This document shows, piece after piece, positions 48,993-59,553 of a DNA stretch of 64,000 bases. This stretch comes from Gordonia namibiensis NBRC 108229 (lineage in GTDB: Bacteria > Actinomycetota > Actinomycetes > Mycobacteriales > Mycobacteriaceae): contig NZ_BAHE01000011.1 of assembly GCF_000298235.1 (NCBI RefSeq), positions 124,001 to 188,000 on the forward strand, written 5' to 3'. The translations under genes and the position numbers were made by a program. The notes beneath the pieces were generated by a model, which saw only the letters and a program-made list of their open reading frames with translations, was not told the DNA's origin and made no database searches. The number at the start of each line of letters is the position of its first letter. The first letter of the stretch is position 1.

Positions 48993-49817
48993 ATGCGTGA
49001 GACCCAGCGGACCATCATCGACGCCCTGGGGGTCAAACCCTCGATCGATCCCGCCGAGGAGGTCGAGCGCCGGGTGCAGTTCCTCGCCGACTACCTGAGC
49101 ACGATCGGGGCCGCGGGCTACGTGCTCGGACTCTCCGGCGGCGTCGACTCGACCCTCGCCGGGCGCCTGGCCCAGATCGCGGTGGAGCGGGTCCGGGCCG
49201 ACGGCGGGGAGGGGGTGTTCGTCGGCATGCGTCTGCCCTACCGGGTGCAGCACGACGAGGACGACGCCGCGGCCGCCGCCGAATTCGTCGCGGCCGACGA
49301 GGTCTTCACGGTCAACGTGGCGCCCGGCGTCGACGCACTCAACGACGAGATCTCCGCGGCGACCGGCGCCGCTCTCACCGACTTCACCAAGGGCAACGCG
49401 AAGGCCCGCCACCGCATGGTCGCGCAGTACGCCGTGGCCGGCGACCGCGGGCTGCTGGTCATCGGCGCCGACCATGCCGCCGAGAACGTCACCGGTTTCT
49501 TCACCAAGTACGGCGACGGTGCCGCGGACATCCTGCCGCTGTCGGGCCTGAACAAGCGCCAGGGCCGGTCGCTGCTGCGCCACCTCGGTGCGCCGCAACA
49601 ACTGTGGGAGAAGGTCCCGACCGCCGACCTGCTCGACGAGAAGGCGGGGCAGACCGACGAGGACGAGCTGGGCCTGACCTACGAGCACATCGACGACTAC
49701 CTCGAGGGCCGCGAGGTACCGACCGAGGCGGCGGAGAAGATCGAGGCCGCCTGGCACCGTAATCGCCACAAGCGCACGACGCCGGTCGAACTCGACGACA
49801 CCTGGTGGCGGGCCTGA
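48993..49817 (+). CDS. nadE: Ammonia-dependent NAD+ synthetase
   Basis: 274 residues, ATG behind GGAG. P-loop of the N-type ATP pyrophosphatases in LGLSGGVDSTLAGR near residue 48; FTKGNAKARHRMVAQY and GADHAAENVTGFFTKYGDG are the NaAD/ATP-binding blocks of the dimeric ammonia-using enzyme. Length equals that of E. coli NadE, with no glutaminase domain. Adjoins a second, glutamine-dependent synthetase, an unusual duplication. Confidence 0.92.
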   Translation: MRETQRTIIDALGVKPSIDPAEEVERRVQFLADYLSTIGAAGYVLGLSGGVDSTLAGRLAQIAVERVRADGGEGVFVGMRLPYRVQHDEDDAAAAAEFVAADEVFTVNVAPGVDALNDEISAATGAALTDFTKGNAKARHRMVAQYAVAGDRGLLVIGADHAAENVTGFFTKYGDGAADILPLSGLNKRQGRSLLRHLGAPQQLWEKVPTADLLDEKAGQTDEDELGLTYEHIDDYLEGREVPTEAAEKIEAAWHRNRHKRTTPVELDDTWWRA

Positions 49818-49865
49818 CGACAGACAACGCGCTCGCCGGACACCGGGCCGTTTACTGTTGTCGAC

Positions 49866-51896
<2,031 letters not shown>

Positions 51897-51904
51897 ACAG
51901 GACC

Positions 51905-53305
51905 TCAGTCGCAGGCGGCGAGCAGCTGCTTGAGCTGATCGTCGAAGGCGTTGGCGATCTCCCACGGGTCGGGCGTCTGATCGGTGCACGCCAGGATGCC
52001 GATGTTGAGGTTCCCGTCCGCGGAGAACACCGTGATGTTCAAGCCGAGTCCGTGGAAGATCGGGCCGAGGGGGTAGACCGCGGTGACCCGGCAACCCAGG
52101 AAGTACAGCGGGAAGTCGGGGCCCGCGACATTCGACACTAGGACGTTGAAGATCGGCGGATGCGCCGACGCCAGTTTCCGTTCGCCGTACACCTTCATCA
52201 CCGTGGACAGGGTGGTCCCCGGTGCGAACTGTGCCCAGGAGCGCAGGATGTTGGCGTCGATCTCGGCGTGGTGTTCCTTCGACTTCCGGCTGAACTCCGC
52301 CTGCTTCTCGAGGCGGATCACCGGGTCGTCGACGTCGGTGGACAGCAGGGTGAACATGCCCGTCACCTTGTTGGTCCCCTCCACGACCAGGTCGGACTCG
52401 TCGGCATCGTGCACCGACACCGGCACCATCCCGACGAGCGGCTTCTCCGGCAGTTCGTCGTGCTCGAGGAGGTAGGTGCGCATCGCGCCGCCGACCAGCG
52501 CGAGCACGACGTCGTTGATCTTCACCCCGAAGTGGTTCTTCACCCGCTTGACGTCGTCGAGGGACAACTGGCTCAGGGCGATGCTGCGGTGGGGCGTGAT
52601 CGCCGAGTTGAACCGGGTCCGCGGCGCCATGAAGGGCGCGGGCATGGCCGATTGCTGCTGCGCGCGCCGCAGCCAGCCGACGGGGACGCTGACCGTTCTC
52701 GGCAGCAGTTTGGCCATCGCAAGCGGGCGCTGGACGAAGTAGTTGATCGCACCGGTCGCGGCGATGGTGGCACGCGACGGCGGGCCCGCCGTCTCGCGGA
52801 CCTTTTCTGCGTCGAGTTCGGGCGGTTCCGGTGTGAGCGAACACATCCTGGCGAGCATCTCGGCGCTGGTGACACCGTCCGTGCTGGCGTGGTGCATCCG
52901 CAGCATCGCGCAGATGCGACCGTTGGACAGGCCCTCGATGATCCACAGTTCCCACAGTGGCTTACCCCGGTCGAGGGTCTGACCGGCGAGATGACCGCAC
53001 AGTTCGGCGACCTCACCGGCGCCGCCCGGCGCCGGCACGGCCACCCGATGGACGTGCCGCTCGATGTCGAAGTCCTCGTCCTCGATCCACACCGGGTGGT
53101 CGATGTTGAAAACGGAGTTGTCGAGCTTGCGACGGAAAGCCGGGATCGCGGCGACGCGACGTTGCATCTCCGTGCGCAGCTTGGCGAAGTCGTACCCGCC
53201 CGGCATCGTGCTCGGATCGATCTCCACGAGACCGATGACGTGCATCAGCTGGCTGCGGGTCTCCAGGTAGAGAAACGACGCATCCAAACCACTCAACCGC
53301 TGCAT
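51905..53305 (-). CDS. Wax ester synthase/diacylglycerol acyltransferase (WS/DGAT)
   Basis: 466 residues. Family features: LSGLDASFLYLET at the N-terminus, the active-site motif HHASTDG near residue 140, the PLWELWIIEGL block, and the C-terminal NVLVSNVAGP with YPLGPIFHGLGLNITV. It acylates diacylglycerol or long-chain alcohols with acyl-CoA to make storage triacylglycerol or wax esters, as in mycobacterial Tgs proteins. Standalone gene convergent with nadE; no terminator was identified in the 8-bp gap. Confidence 0.92.
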   Translation of the reverse strand: MQRLSGLDASFLYLETRSQLMHVIGLVEIDPSTMPGGYDFAKLRTEMQRRVAAIPAFRRKLDNSVFNIDHPVWIEDEDFDIERHVHRVAVPAPGGAGEVAELCGHLAGQTLDRGKPLWELWIIEGLSNGRICAMLRMHHASTDGVTSAEMLARMCSLTPEPPELDAEKVRETAGPPSRATIAATGAINYFVQRPLAMAKLLPRTVSVPVGWLRRAQQQSAMPAPFMAPRTRFNSAITPHRSIALSQLSLDDVKRVKNHFGVKINDVVLALVGGAMRTYLLEHDELPEKPLVGMVPVSVHDADESDLVVEGTNKVTGMFTLLSTDVDDPVIRLEKQAEFSRKSKEHHAEIDANILRSWAQFAPGTTLSTVMKVYGERKLASAHPPIFNVLVSNVAGPDFPLYFLGCRVTAVYPLGPIFHGLGLNITVFSADGNLNIGILACTDQTPDPWEIANAFDDQLKQLLAACD

Positions 53306-53427
53306 GGCACCAGCCTTTCGTTCTCGGCCTCTCGAGCCCCCACGCCATCATGCCGCACGCGGGAGACTCGGGATGGGTGTTCGTCTCGGTCGCTTGACCA
53401 GGTTGTCACCGGCCCCCTGGCCAGGAC

Positions 53428-54264
53428 TCAGATCGGCATCGAATCAACCATCTCGAGGACGTCCTGGGCAGGGGTCTGCAACACCACGATCATCGCGAGT
53501 TCCCGCGCCGGGTCGTCGGTGATCTTGAAGACGCCACGACCGTTCTCGTCGATGAGGCCGGTGCCGTGCTTCCACCGCACCGGCCGCGAGGTCGCCGACG
53601 AGCGCGAGTACTCGGCGTTGAGCGCGTCCTTGGAGGCGAACCAGAACACGCCGAACGGCCGGTCGACGGCTCCCGCGGCACAGCGCACCACGAACACGGT
53701 GCGCACCTTGCCGTTTCCGGTCTCCGACGGTCCGACCTCGTCGCGACCGCCGGCGTATCGGCGGACGCACTCGGCGTTGTTCCACTTCGCGGCGGTGTCC
53801 GGTGTCTGCGGGAGGAGTTCGGGGAACTGCGCGACGAGCGGCGCGTAGACACCCCAGCTCGCGCCGGTGCGCACGGACTGCGGCGGGCTCGGCGGCGAGA
53901 CGGCATCACCGTCCAGGGCGGCCACCCGGTAGGTGTGCTCGCCCACGGGCACCGCGGCGTCGACGACCTCGGTGTCGGTACCGCGGTACACGACGAACCC
54001 GTCGTCGCGGACGAGCTGATAACCCGTCGCGCCCGGAACCGGTTCCCAGGTCGCGACCAGGCGTCCCGTCCCGGCGTCGAGTGTCAGGCCGGTAGGAGTG
54101 TCCGGCACGGCGACGCTGGTGAACGCGCGTACGGCGTAGAACGAGCCGACCGCCACCAGCAGCACGGCGACCACGATCACCGCGATGGTCCACGACCGGG
54201 CGGTCGACGTGCGGGGCGGGGTCGTGGGTGGGCCCGCGGGTTGGGTGGTGACCGGTTGTGCCAT
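53428..54264 (-). CDS. Single-pass membrane protein with extracytoplasmic FN3 domain, partner of adjacent kinase
   Basis: 278 residues; ATG 54264 overlaps the kinase stop (TGATG). Short cytoplasmic N-terminus, one transmembrane helix (WTIAVIVVAVLLVAVGSFY, residues ~25-43), then a fibronectin type III-like domain (PTGLTLDAGTGRLVATWEPV, YRVAALDGD) and a C-terminal domain of about 140 residues with a pair of cysteines (NNAECVRRYAG, VVRCAAG) ending DSMPI. The same TM-FN3-domain layout and similar C-terminal pattern occur in the kinase encoded just upstream, so the two look like paralogous ectodomains, one without the kinase. Probably a ligand-binding partner; inferred. Confidence 0.75.
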   Translation of the reverse strand: MAQPVTTQPAGPPTTPPRTSTARSWTIAVIVVAVLLVAVGSFYAVRAFTSVAVPDTPTGLTLDAGTGRLVATWEPVPGATGYQLVRDDGFVVYRGTDTEVVDAAVPVGEHTYRVAALDGDAVSPPSPPQSVRTGASWGVYAPLVAQFPELLPQTPDTAAKWNNAECVRRYAGGRDEVGPSETGNGKVRTVFVVRCAAGAVDRPFGVFWFASKDALNAEYSRSSATSRPVRWKHGTGLIDENGRGVFKITDDPARELAMIVVLQTPAQDVLEMVDSMPI

Positions 54265-56150
54265 CAGATCGGCAGCCTCTTCAGCAGATCGGCCGCAGCG
54301 GCGGCCGGTTTTCCGGGAACCACGACCCACACAACGGATTTCGCACGGTCACCGGTGTCGTGGGCGAGGATGGCCTGCCCCTGATCGCGCTGCTTGTCCG
54401 AGAGATACAGCGTCCCGGTGTGGCCCTGGGCCGTCGTGTAACCGGTCCCGCGCAGGTTGTACGCGGTCACGTCTGCCGCGGCCCGCGCCTCCTCGGGGGT
54501 GTCGTACACGTCGACGATCACCTGGTAGTCGGCGTCGTTGCCCTCGTCGTCGAGGTAGCGGGTACACCAGACGGTGCGCTTGGAGGACTTGAACGCGAGG
54601 TCGCCGTCCTCGCCCCAGCACCGCATACCGTCGAAACCGTTGGTGCTCAACGGCGATGCCGGGACCAGGTCGTGGTACAGATCGGCGATGGGTTGCAGTT
54701 CGCCCCACGTCATGAACACGTCGACGGCCTCGGAGTTGCGGGAGAACTCAGAGGTCCGGCCGTCCTCGTCCTGCGCGGCGACCTGATAGGTGTAGGTCCC
54801 CGGTATGGGACGCGGTGCGGTGAAGGTCGTGTCGGGACCGGAGTAGATCACCTCGTCGTTCTGGGTGACGACGTAACTCGTCGCATCGTCGACATGATCC
54901 CAGGACAGTTCGACGGCGGTCGTCGTCACCTCGGCATCGGGCGGATTGGGGGTCTCCAGATTGCCCGCCGACGTACTCACGAATGCGGCTCCGGCGCCGA
55001 GGATTCCGGCGATCAGCGCCAGCGCCGCCCCGATCGCGACCACCGTCGCAGCACTCCGTCGGACGGGCCGGGCCGGTTCCGCGGCCGGCGCGGGCGACCA
55101 CCCGTGCAGGGTCTCCGCCGAGACCATCGGCGGGAGTCCCGGTCGCGCACGGGTCGTCGGATCGGTCGGTTGATCATGCGCCGCAGACGATGCCGGGTAT
55201 CCCGTGGCCGGCACCGCGGAAGCAGTCGGCGAAGGAGACTGATGGCCACCGGGATTCGGCTGCGGGCCCGGCCCGACGAGGGTCTGGCGGGTGTCGAAGG
55301 CATCGCGTAGGGCGTCGGCGAACTCACCGGCGGTCGGGAACCGATCGTCGGGGTTCTTGGCCATCGCCCGTGCGAGCACCGCGTCGACAGCGGTCGGCAA
55401 CGCCCCGTTGCGACTGGTCGCTGCCGGCGGGTCGTGGTACATGTGCGCGGTCATCAGGCCGTGCAGCGACGGGGAGTCGAAAGGCGGTGCGCCGGTCAGC
55501 AGTTCGTAGGCGGTCGCCCCGAGGGAGTAGATGTCGCTGCGGGCGTCGACGCGACGGCCCTCGATCTGTTCGGGCGACGCGTAGTGCATCGTCCCGATCG
55601 TGATGCCGGTGCCGGTCAGGTTCGTGACCTCGTCGAGCACCTGCGCGATGCCGAAGTCGGTGACCTTCACCGCCTCCGGCGGCAGGGACCCGGTGTTGCC
55701 GGGACCGCCCCCGACCCCGGGGGTGACGAGGATGTTGGCCGGTTTGATGTCGCGGTGCATGATCCCGCGACGGTGGGCGGCGTCGAGCCCGGCCGCCACG
55801 CCGGTGACGATCGTGCACGCCAACCGGGGGTCGAGGGGCGAGTCCGCCGCGAGCATTCGCGCCACGTCGATACCGGGCACGTACTCCATCGCGATCCAGA
55901 GCTGCCCGTCGAAGACCCCGCGGTCGTAGACGGTGACGACGTTGGGATGGTGTAGCGGCGCGACGATGTCGGCCTCGCGCTCGAACCGGGCGCGGAAGAC
56001 CGGATCGGTGGCGTGCCCCGACCGCAGGACCTTGAGCGCGTCCGACCGCGGGAGCCGGGGATGGGCCGCCTTGTAGACGTCACCCATGCCGCCCCGTCCG
56101 AGCACGTCAAGGACGCGGTACCCCGCGATCAGGTCCCCTACCTGGTACAT
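54264..56150 (-). CDS. Receptor-type Ser/Thr protein kinase (PknB-like) with FN3 ectodomain
   Basis: 628 residues from ATG 56150 (GAGGA site), in preference to an upstream start at 56204. Kinase domain ~8-270: glycine loop LGRGGMGDVYKA, Lys in DALKVLR, HRDIKPANIL, DFG in VTDFGIAQV, SPE in HYASPEQ. Then a Pro/Ser-rich juxtamembrane linker, one transmembrane helix (AATVVAIGAALALIAGILGAG, ~375-395 in two halves), an FN3-like domain (AVELSWDHVDDATSYVV) and a ~150-residue C-terminal domain with two Cys (MRCWGED, VWCTRYL). It senses an extracytoplasmic signal and phosphorylates cytoplasmic targets. Overlaps the partner gene. Confidence 0.93.
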   Translation of the reverse strand: MYQVGDLIAGYRVLDVLGRGGMGDVYKAAHPRLPRSDALKVLRSGHATDPVFRARFEREADIVAPLHHPNVVTVYDRGVFDGQLWIAMEYVPGIDVARMLAADSPLDPRLACTIVTGVAAGLDAAHRRGIMHRDIKPANILVTPGVGGGPGNTGSLPPEAVKVTDFGIAQVLDEVTNLTGTGITIGTMHYASPEQIEGRRVDARSDIYSLGATAYELLTGAPPFDSPSLHGLMTAHMYHDPPAATSRNGALPTAVDAVLARAMAKNPDDRFPTAGEFADALRDAFDTRQTLVGPGPQPNPGGHQSPSPTASAVPATGYPASSAAHDQPTDPTTRARPGLPPMVSAETLHGWSPAPAAEPARPVRRSAATVVAIGAALALIAGILGAGAAFVSTSAGNLETPNPPDAEVTTTAVELSWDHVDDATSYVVTQNDEVIYSGPDTTFTAPRPIPGTYTYQVAAQDEDGRTSEFSRNSEAVDVFMTWGELQPIADLYHDLVPASPLSTNGFDGMRCWGEDGDLAFKSSKRTVWCTRYLDDEGNDADYQVIVDVYDTPEEARAAADVTAYNLRGTGYTTAQGHTGTLYLSDKQRDQGQAILAHDTGDRAKSVVWVVVPGKPAAAAADLLKRLPI

Positions 56151-56269
56151 GACGTCCTCACCGATACCCCTTGCACCCGAGCCTTCGGGCGGATGCGTAG
56201 GCACCGAATGCTACCGAGTGTCGCGAAACGCGGCCGGAGGACATCGTCGCAACCCTAGGATCGGCGTCG

Positions 56270-56821
56270 ATGAAATCCACCGAGAAAGTCACCGACACCA
56301 CCGGGACGTTCAGCGTCGACGAACTGAACGAGGCGTTCGCCGGCTTCCAGCGCACGGTCGCCGAGGTCGCGGTCAGCGGGGACTGGGACCGCTACGCCGA
56401 CATGTTCACCGAGGACGCCGACTTCGTCGAGCACGCACTGGGGACGATGCGCGGCCGCGAGGAGATCCGGGCCTGGGCCTGGCGCACCATGACGGCCTTC
56501 CCCGGCAGCCACATGACGTCGTTCCCCTCGCTGTGGCACGTCGTCGACGCCCCGACGAGCCGGGTCATCTGCGAGGTCGACAACCCGATGCGCGACCCCG
56601 GCGATCAGAGCCTGATCACCGCCACGAACATCACCATCCTCACCTATGCCGGCGACGGCCTGTGGAGCAAGGAGGAGGACGTCTACAACCCGATGGAGTT
56701 CGGCCGGGCGGCGATGACGTGGTGTGAGAAGGCCCGCGAATTCGGCAACCTCGACGAGGCCGCGGAGAAGTGGATGACGACCACGGGCGCCTTCTTCGCC
56801 CGGCCCCGCAGCACGGACTGA
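56270..56821 (+). CDS. SnoaL-like / NTF2-fold protein
   Basis: 183 residues with the cone-shaped NTF2-fold pattern: EAFAGFQRTVAEVAVSGDWD, MFTEDADFVEHALGTMRGREEI, ICEVDNPM and WSKEEDVYNP. Polar His, Asp and Trp residues line such cavities; members are cyclases, isomerases, hydratases or ligand binders. TAGGAT ends eight bases before the ATG and no Shine-Dalgarno is present, suggesting a leaderless transcript. Function unresolved. Confidence 0.8.
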   Translation: MKSTEKVTDTTGTFSVDELNEAFAGFQRTVAEVAVSGDWDRYADMFTEDADFVEHALGTMRGREEIRAWAWRTMTAFPGSHMTSFPSLWHVVDAPTSRVICEVDNPMRDPGDQSLITATNITILTYAGDGLWSKEEDVYNPMEFGRAAMTWCEKAREFGNLDEAAEKWMTTTGAFFARPRSTD

Positions 56822-56949
56822 CCCCGGCAGGGACCCCCGCCCACCTGCGACGCGACCGCCGGGTGGCCGGCCACGACGACCGTGACCGACACCACCGGGC
56901 AGGGTCGTAACGTCGGCACCGTCAGGACACGACAGCATTCCAGACGGAC

Positions 56950-56978
56950 TTGGGACGTGGTCCCGAGTGCCGTAGGCT
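56950..56978 (+). promoter_or_regulatory. Candidate promoter of the desaturase gene
   Basis: TTGGGA (56950-56955), 17-bp spacer, TAGGCT (56973-56978). Transcription would begin near 56985, giving a leader of about 175 nt before the ATG. The remainder of the 338-bp gap after the SnoaL-like gene shows no gene. Confidence 0.4.
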
Positions 56979-57159
56979 AGAGCTTTGACCAGTGGGGGTA
57001 GGGCTGCGCGGCCGCGTGTCCGAGACCACCCAAGGTCCGCCCGGGTGGGCGCGACCCGCCCACGACGACGTCGCGATCACACTCGTGGCACCGCCGCGAG
57101 GCTGACAAGACGACACACGTACGACGACATACGCGGACACCGTTTCGGAGGACATCTAT

Positions 57160-58152
57160 ATGGCACGCGAGCTGACGCAACTCGAGCTCCTCAAGGAGCT
57201 CGCCCCGGTTGCCGAGGACAACGTCAACCGTCACCTGAAGATCGCCAAGGACTGGAACCCGCACGACTACGTCCCGTGGGACGAGGGCCGCAACTTCGCC
57301 GCCCTCGGTGGTGTCGACTACGACCCCGAGCAGTCGCAGCTCGACGAGGTCGCCAAGGCCGCGATGATCACCAACCTGCTGACCGAGGACAACCTGCCCT
57401 CGTACCACCGGGTCATCGCCGACAACTTCTCGATGGACTCCGCCTGGGGCCACTGGGTCGGTCGCTGGACCGCCGAGGAGAACCGCCACGGCATCGTCAT
57501 GCGCGACTACCTCGTCGTGACCCGCGGTGTCGATCCGGTCGCCCTCGAAGAGGCCCGGATGATCCACATGACCAACGGCTACGACCCGATGCTGGCGGCC
57601 GCCGGCCGCGTCGACGAGCTCGAGGAGCACGCCGACGAGCTGGGCCTCCTCCACTCGGTCGCGTACGTGACCTTCCAGGAGCTCGCGACCCGCGTCAGCC
57701 ACCGCAACACCGGCAAGGCCTGCAACGACCCGATCGCCGACAAGATGCTGCAGCGCATCGCGGCCGACGAGAACCTGCACATGATCTTCTACCGCAACAT
57801 CTGCGGCGCGGGCTTCGACATCGCCCCCGACCAGACGCTGCGCGCGGTCACCGACATCGTCACCAACTTCCAGATGCCCGGCGCCGGTATGCCCAACTTC
57901 CGTCGCCACGGTGTGCTGATGGCCAAGCACGGCATCTACGACCTCCGCCAGCACCTCGAAGAGGTCGTCATGCCGGTTCTGCGCAAGTGGAACGTCTTCG
58001 AGCGCGACGACTTCACCGCCGAGGGCGAGAAGGTCCGCGAGGAGCTGGCCGCCTTCCTCGAGCAGCTCGAGAAGGACACCATCCGCTTCGAGGAGATGCG
58101 CGATCGTTCGCTCGCCCGCGAGGCCAAGAAGCGGGAGCAGCAGGCATCCTGA
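57160..58152 (+). CDS. desA1: Acyl-ACP desaturase, DesA1-like
   Basis: 330 residues, ATG with CGGAGGA. Ferritin-like di-iron enzyme: ligands in WTAEENRHG (~residue 107) and the second EXXH-type block AADENLHMIFYRN (~205), plus the YVTFQELATRVSH helix. Mycobacterial DesA1 (338 residues) introduces a double bond into acyl-ACP during mycolic acid synthesis; this protein is close in length and motif order. Soluble, cytoplasmic, requires ferredoxin-type reduction. A strong hairpin follows the stop. Confidence 0.92.
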   Translation: MARELTQLELLKELAPVAEDNVNRHLKIAKDWNPHDYVPWDEGRNFAALGGVDYDPEQSQLDEVAKAAMITNLLTEDNLPSYHRVIADNFSMDSAWGHWVGRWTAEENRHGIVMRDYLVVTRGVDPVALEEARMIHMTNGYDPMLAAAGRVDELEEHADELGLLHSVAYVTFQELATRVSHRNTGKACNDPIADKMLQRIAADENLHMIFYRNICGAGFDIAPDQTLRAVTDIVTNFQMPGAGMPNFRRHGVLMAKHGIYDLRQHLEEVVMPVLRKWNVFERDDFTAEGEKVREELAAFLEQLEKDTIRFEEMRDRSLAREAKKREQQAS

Positions 58153-58172
58153 GCACGACCCTCTCCACCAGC

Positions 58173-58201
58173 CCGGCGCCTTCGACCTGCGAAGGCGCCG
58201 G
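58173..58201 (+). terminator. Hairpin terminator after desA1
   Basis: CCGGCGCCTTCG and CGAAGGCGCCGG, perfect 12-bp arms with a 5-nt loop, starting 21 bp after the desaturase stop and before the dus start. Confidence 0.75.
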
Positions 58202-58244
58202 TTCTGCGTCGTCTGCGGAACGTCGTTCCGGGGCGTCCGCCAAG

Positions 58245-59378
58245 TTGCGCATCGGCTCCATCGAACTGGCGAGCCCCGTCGTGCTCGCCCCGATGGCCGG
58301 CGTCACCAATGTCGCGTTCCGCACGCTGTGCCGCGAACTCGAGCTCGCCCGTACCGGCACCGTCTCCGGCCTGTACGTCTGCGAGATGGTGACCGCCCGC
58401 GCGCTCGTCGAACGCCACCCGGTCACGATGCACATGACCACCTTCGGGCCCGATGAGAACCCGCGATCGATGCAGCTCTACACCGTCGATCCGGAGTACA
58501 CGTACCAGGCCGCGAAGATGATCGTCGACGAGAACCTCGCCGACCACATCGACATGAACTTCGGCTGCCCAGTACCCAAGGTGACGCGCAAGGGCGGTGG
58601 CTCGGCCATCCCCTACAAGCGGACTCTGTTCCGCAAGATCGTCGCGGCCGCCGTCCGGGCGACCGAGGGCACCGACATCCCGGTCACCGTCAAGTTCCGC
58701 ATCGGCATCGACGACGACCACCGCACACACCTCGACGCCGGTCGCATCGCCGCCGAGGAGGGTGCCGCGGCGGTCGCCCTGCACGCCCGGACCGCGTCGC
58801 AGCGGTACTCCGGCGAGGCCGACTGGGACGAGATCGCGCGCCTGAAGGAGCACGTCACCTCGGTTCCTGTCCTGGGTAACGGCGACATCTTCGAACCCGC
58901 CGACGCCGTGGCGATGATGGACCGGACCGGCTGCGACGGCGTCGTCGTCGGCCGCGGCTGCCTCGGACGTCCGTGGCTGTTCGCCGAGCTCGCCGCGGAG
59001 CTCAACGGTTTCGACGCCCCCACTCCCCCGAACCTGGGCGAGGTCGCCGAGATCATGGTCCGGCACTGCCAGCTCCTCGTCGACCACCACGGTGAGATGA
59101 AGGGCTGCCGCGAGATCCGCAAGCATGTGGCGTGGTACCTACGGGGATTCCCGGCCGGCTCGGAGATCCGGCGGCGGATGGCACTCGTCGGCAGCGTCGA
59201 CGAGCTACGCGAACTGCTGTCCGAGCTGCCTGCCGACGCGCCGTTCCCCAGCGACGGCCACGGTCCGCGCGGCCGCCAGGGTTCGCCGGCGAAGGTTGCA
59301 CTGCCCGACGGCTGGCTCGACGATCCCGACGAGGACGTCGTGCCCGCCGGCGCGGAGATCATGCACTCCGGCGGCTGA
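58245..59378 (+). CDS. dus: tRNA-dihydrouridine synthase, DusB type
   Basis: 377 residues from TTG 58245, the first usable start after the desA1 terminator; an in-frame CTG at 58149 overlapping the desA1 stop would add a non-conserved 32 residues containing the hairpin. FMN-barrel with SPVVLAPMAGVTN at the start, MNFGCPVPKVTRKGGGSA (catalytic Cys), VKFRIGIDDDH, VALHARTASQRYSG, VLGNGDIF and VVVGRGCLGRPWLF. It reduces uridines in tRNA D-loops using NADPH. The long C-terminus includes the helical RNA-binding domain. Confidence 0.9.
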   Translation: MRIGSIELASPVVLAPMAGVTNVAFRTLCRELELARTGTVSGLYVCEMVTARALVERHPVTMHMTTFGPDENPRSMQLYTVDPEYTYQAAKMIVDENLADHIDMNFGCPVPKVTRKGGGSAIPYKRTLFRKIVAAAVRATEGTDIPVTVKFRIGIDDDHRTHLDAGRIAAEEGAAAVALHARTASQRYSGEADWDEIARLKEHVTSVPVLGNGDIFEPADAVAMMDRTGCDGVVVGRGCLGRPWLFAELAAELNGFDAPTPPNLGEVAEIMVRHCQLLVDHHGEMKGCREIRKHVAWYLRGFPAGSEIRRRMALVGSVDELRELLSELPADAPFPSDGHGPRGRQGSPAKVALPDGWLDDPDEDVVPAGAEIMHSGG

Positions 59379-59553
59379 CACATTCTGCGAAAACCGTCAC
59401 AACGCACCGCTGGCTGAGGCCGCTTCTCAGGTGCGATCAGTAGTATGGCGCGAAGGTCCCGGCCTGCCGGGTCCCTACGTGCTTGCGCACCGCGTCGACC
59501 AGCCCCGACGCGCGGTTGGCGCTTTGTAGACCTCGGGGCATGAGGAACGTGCA

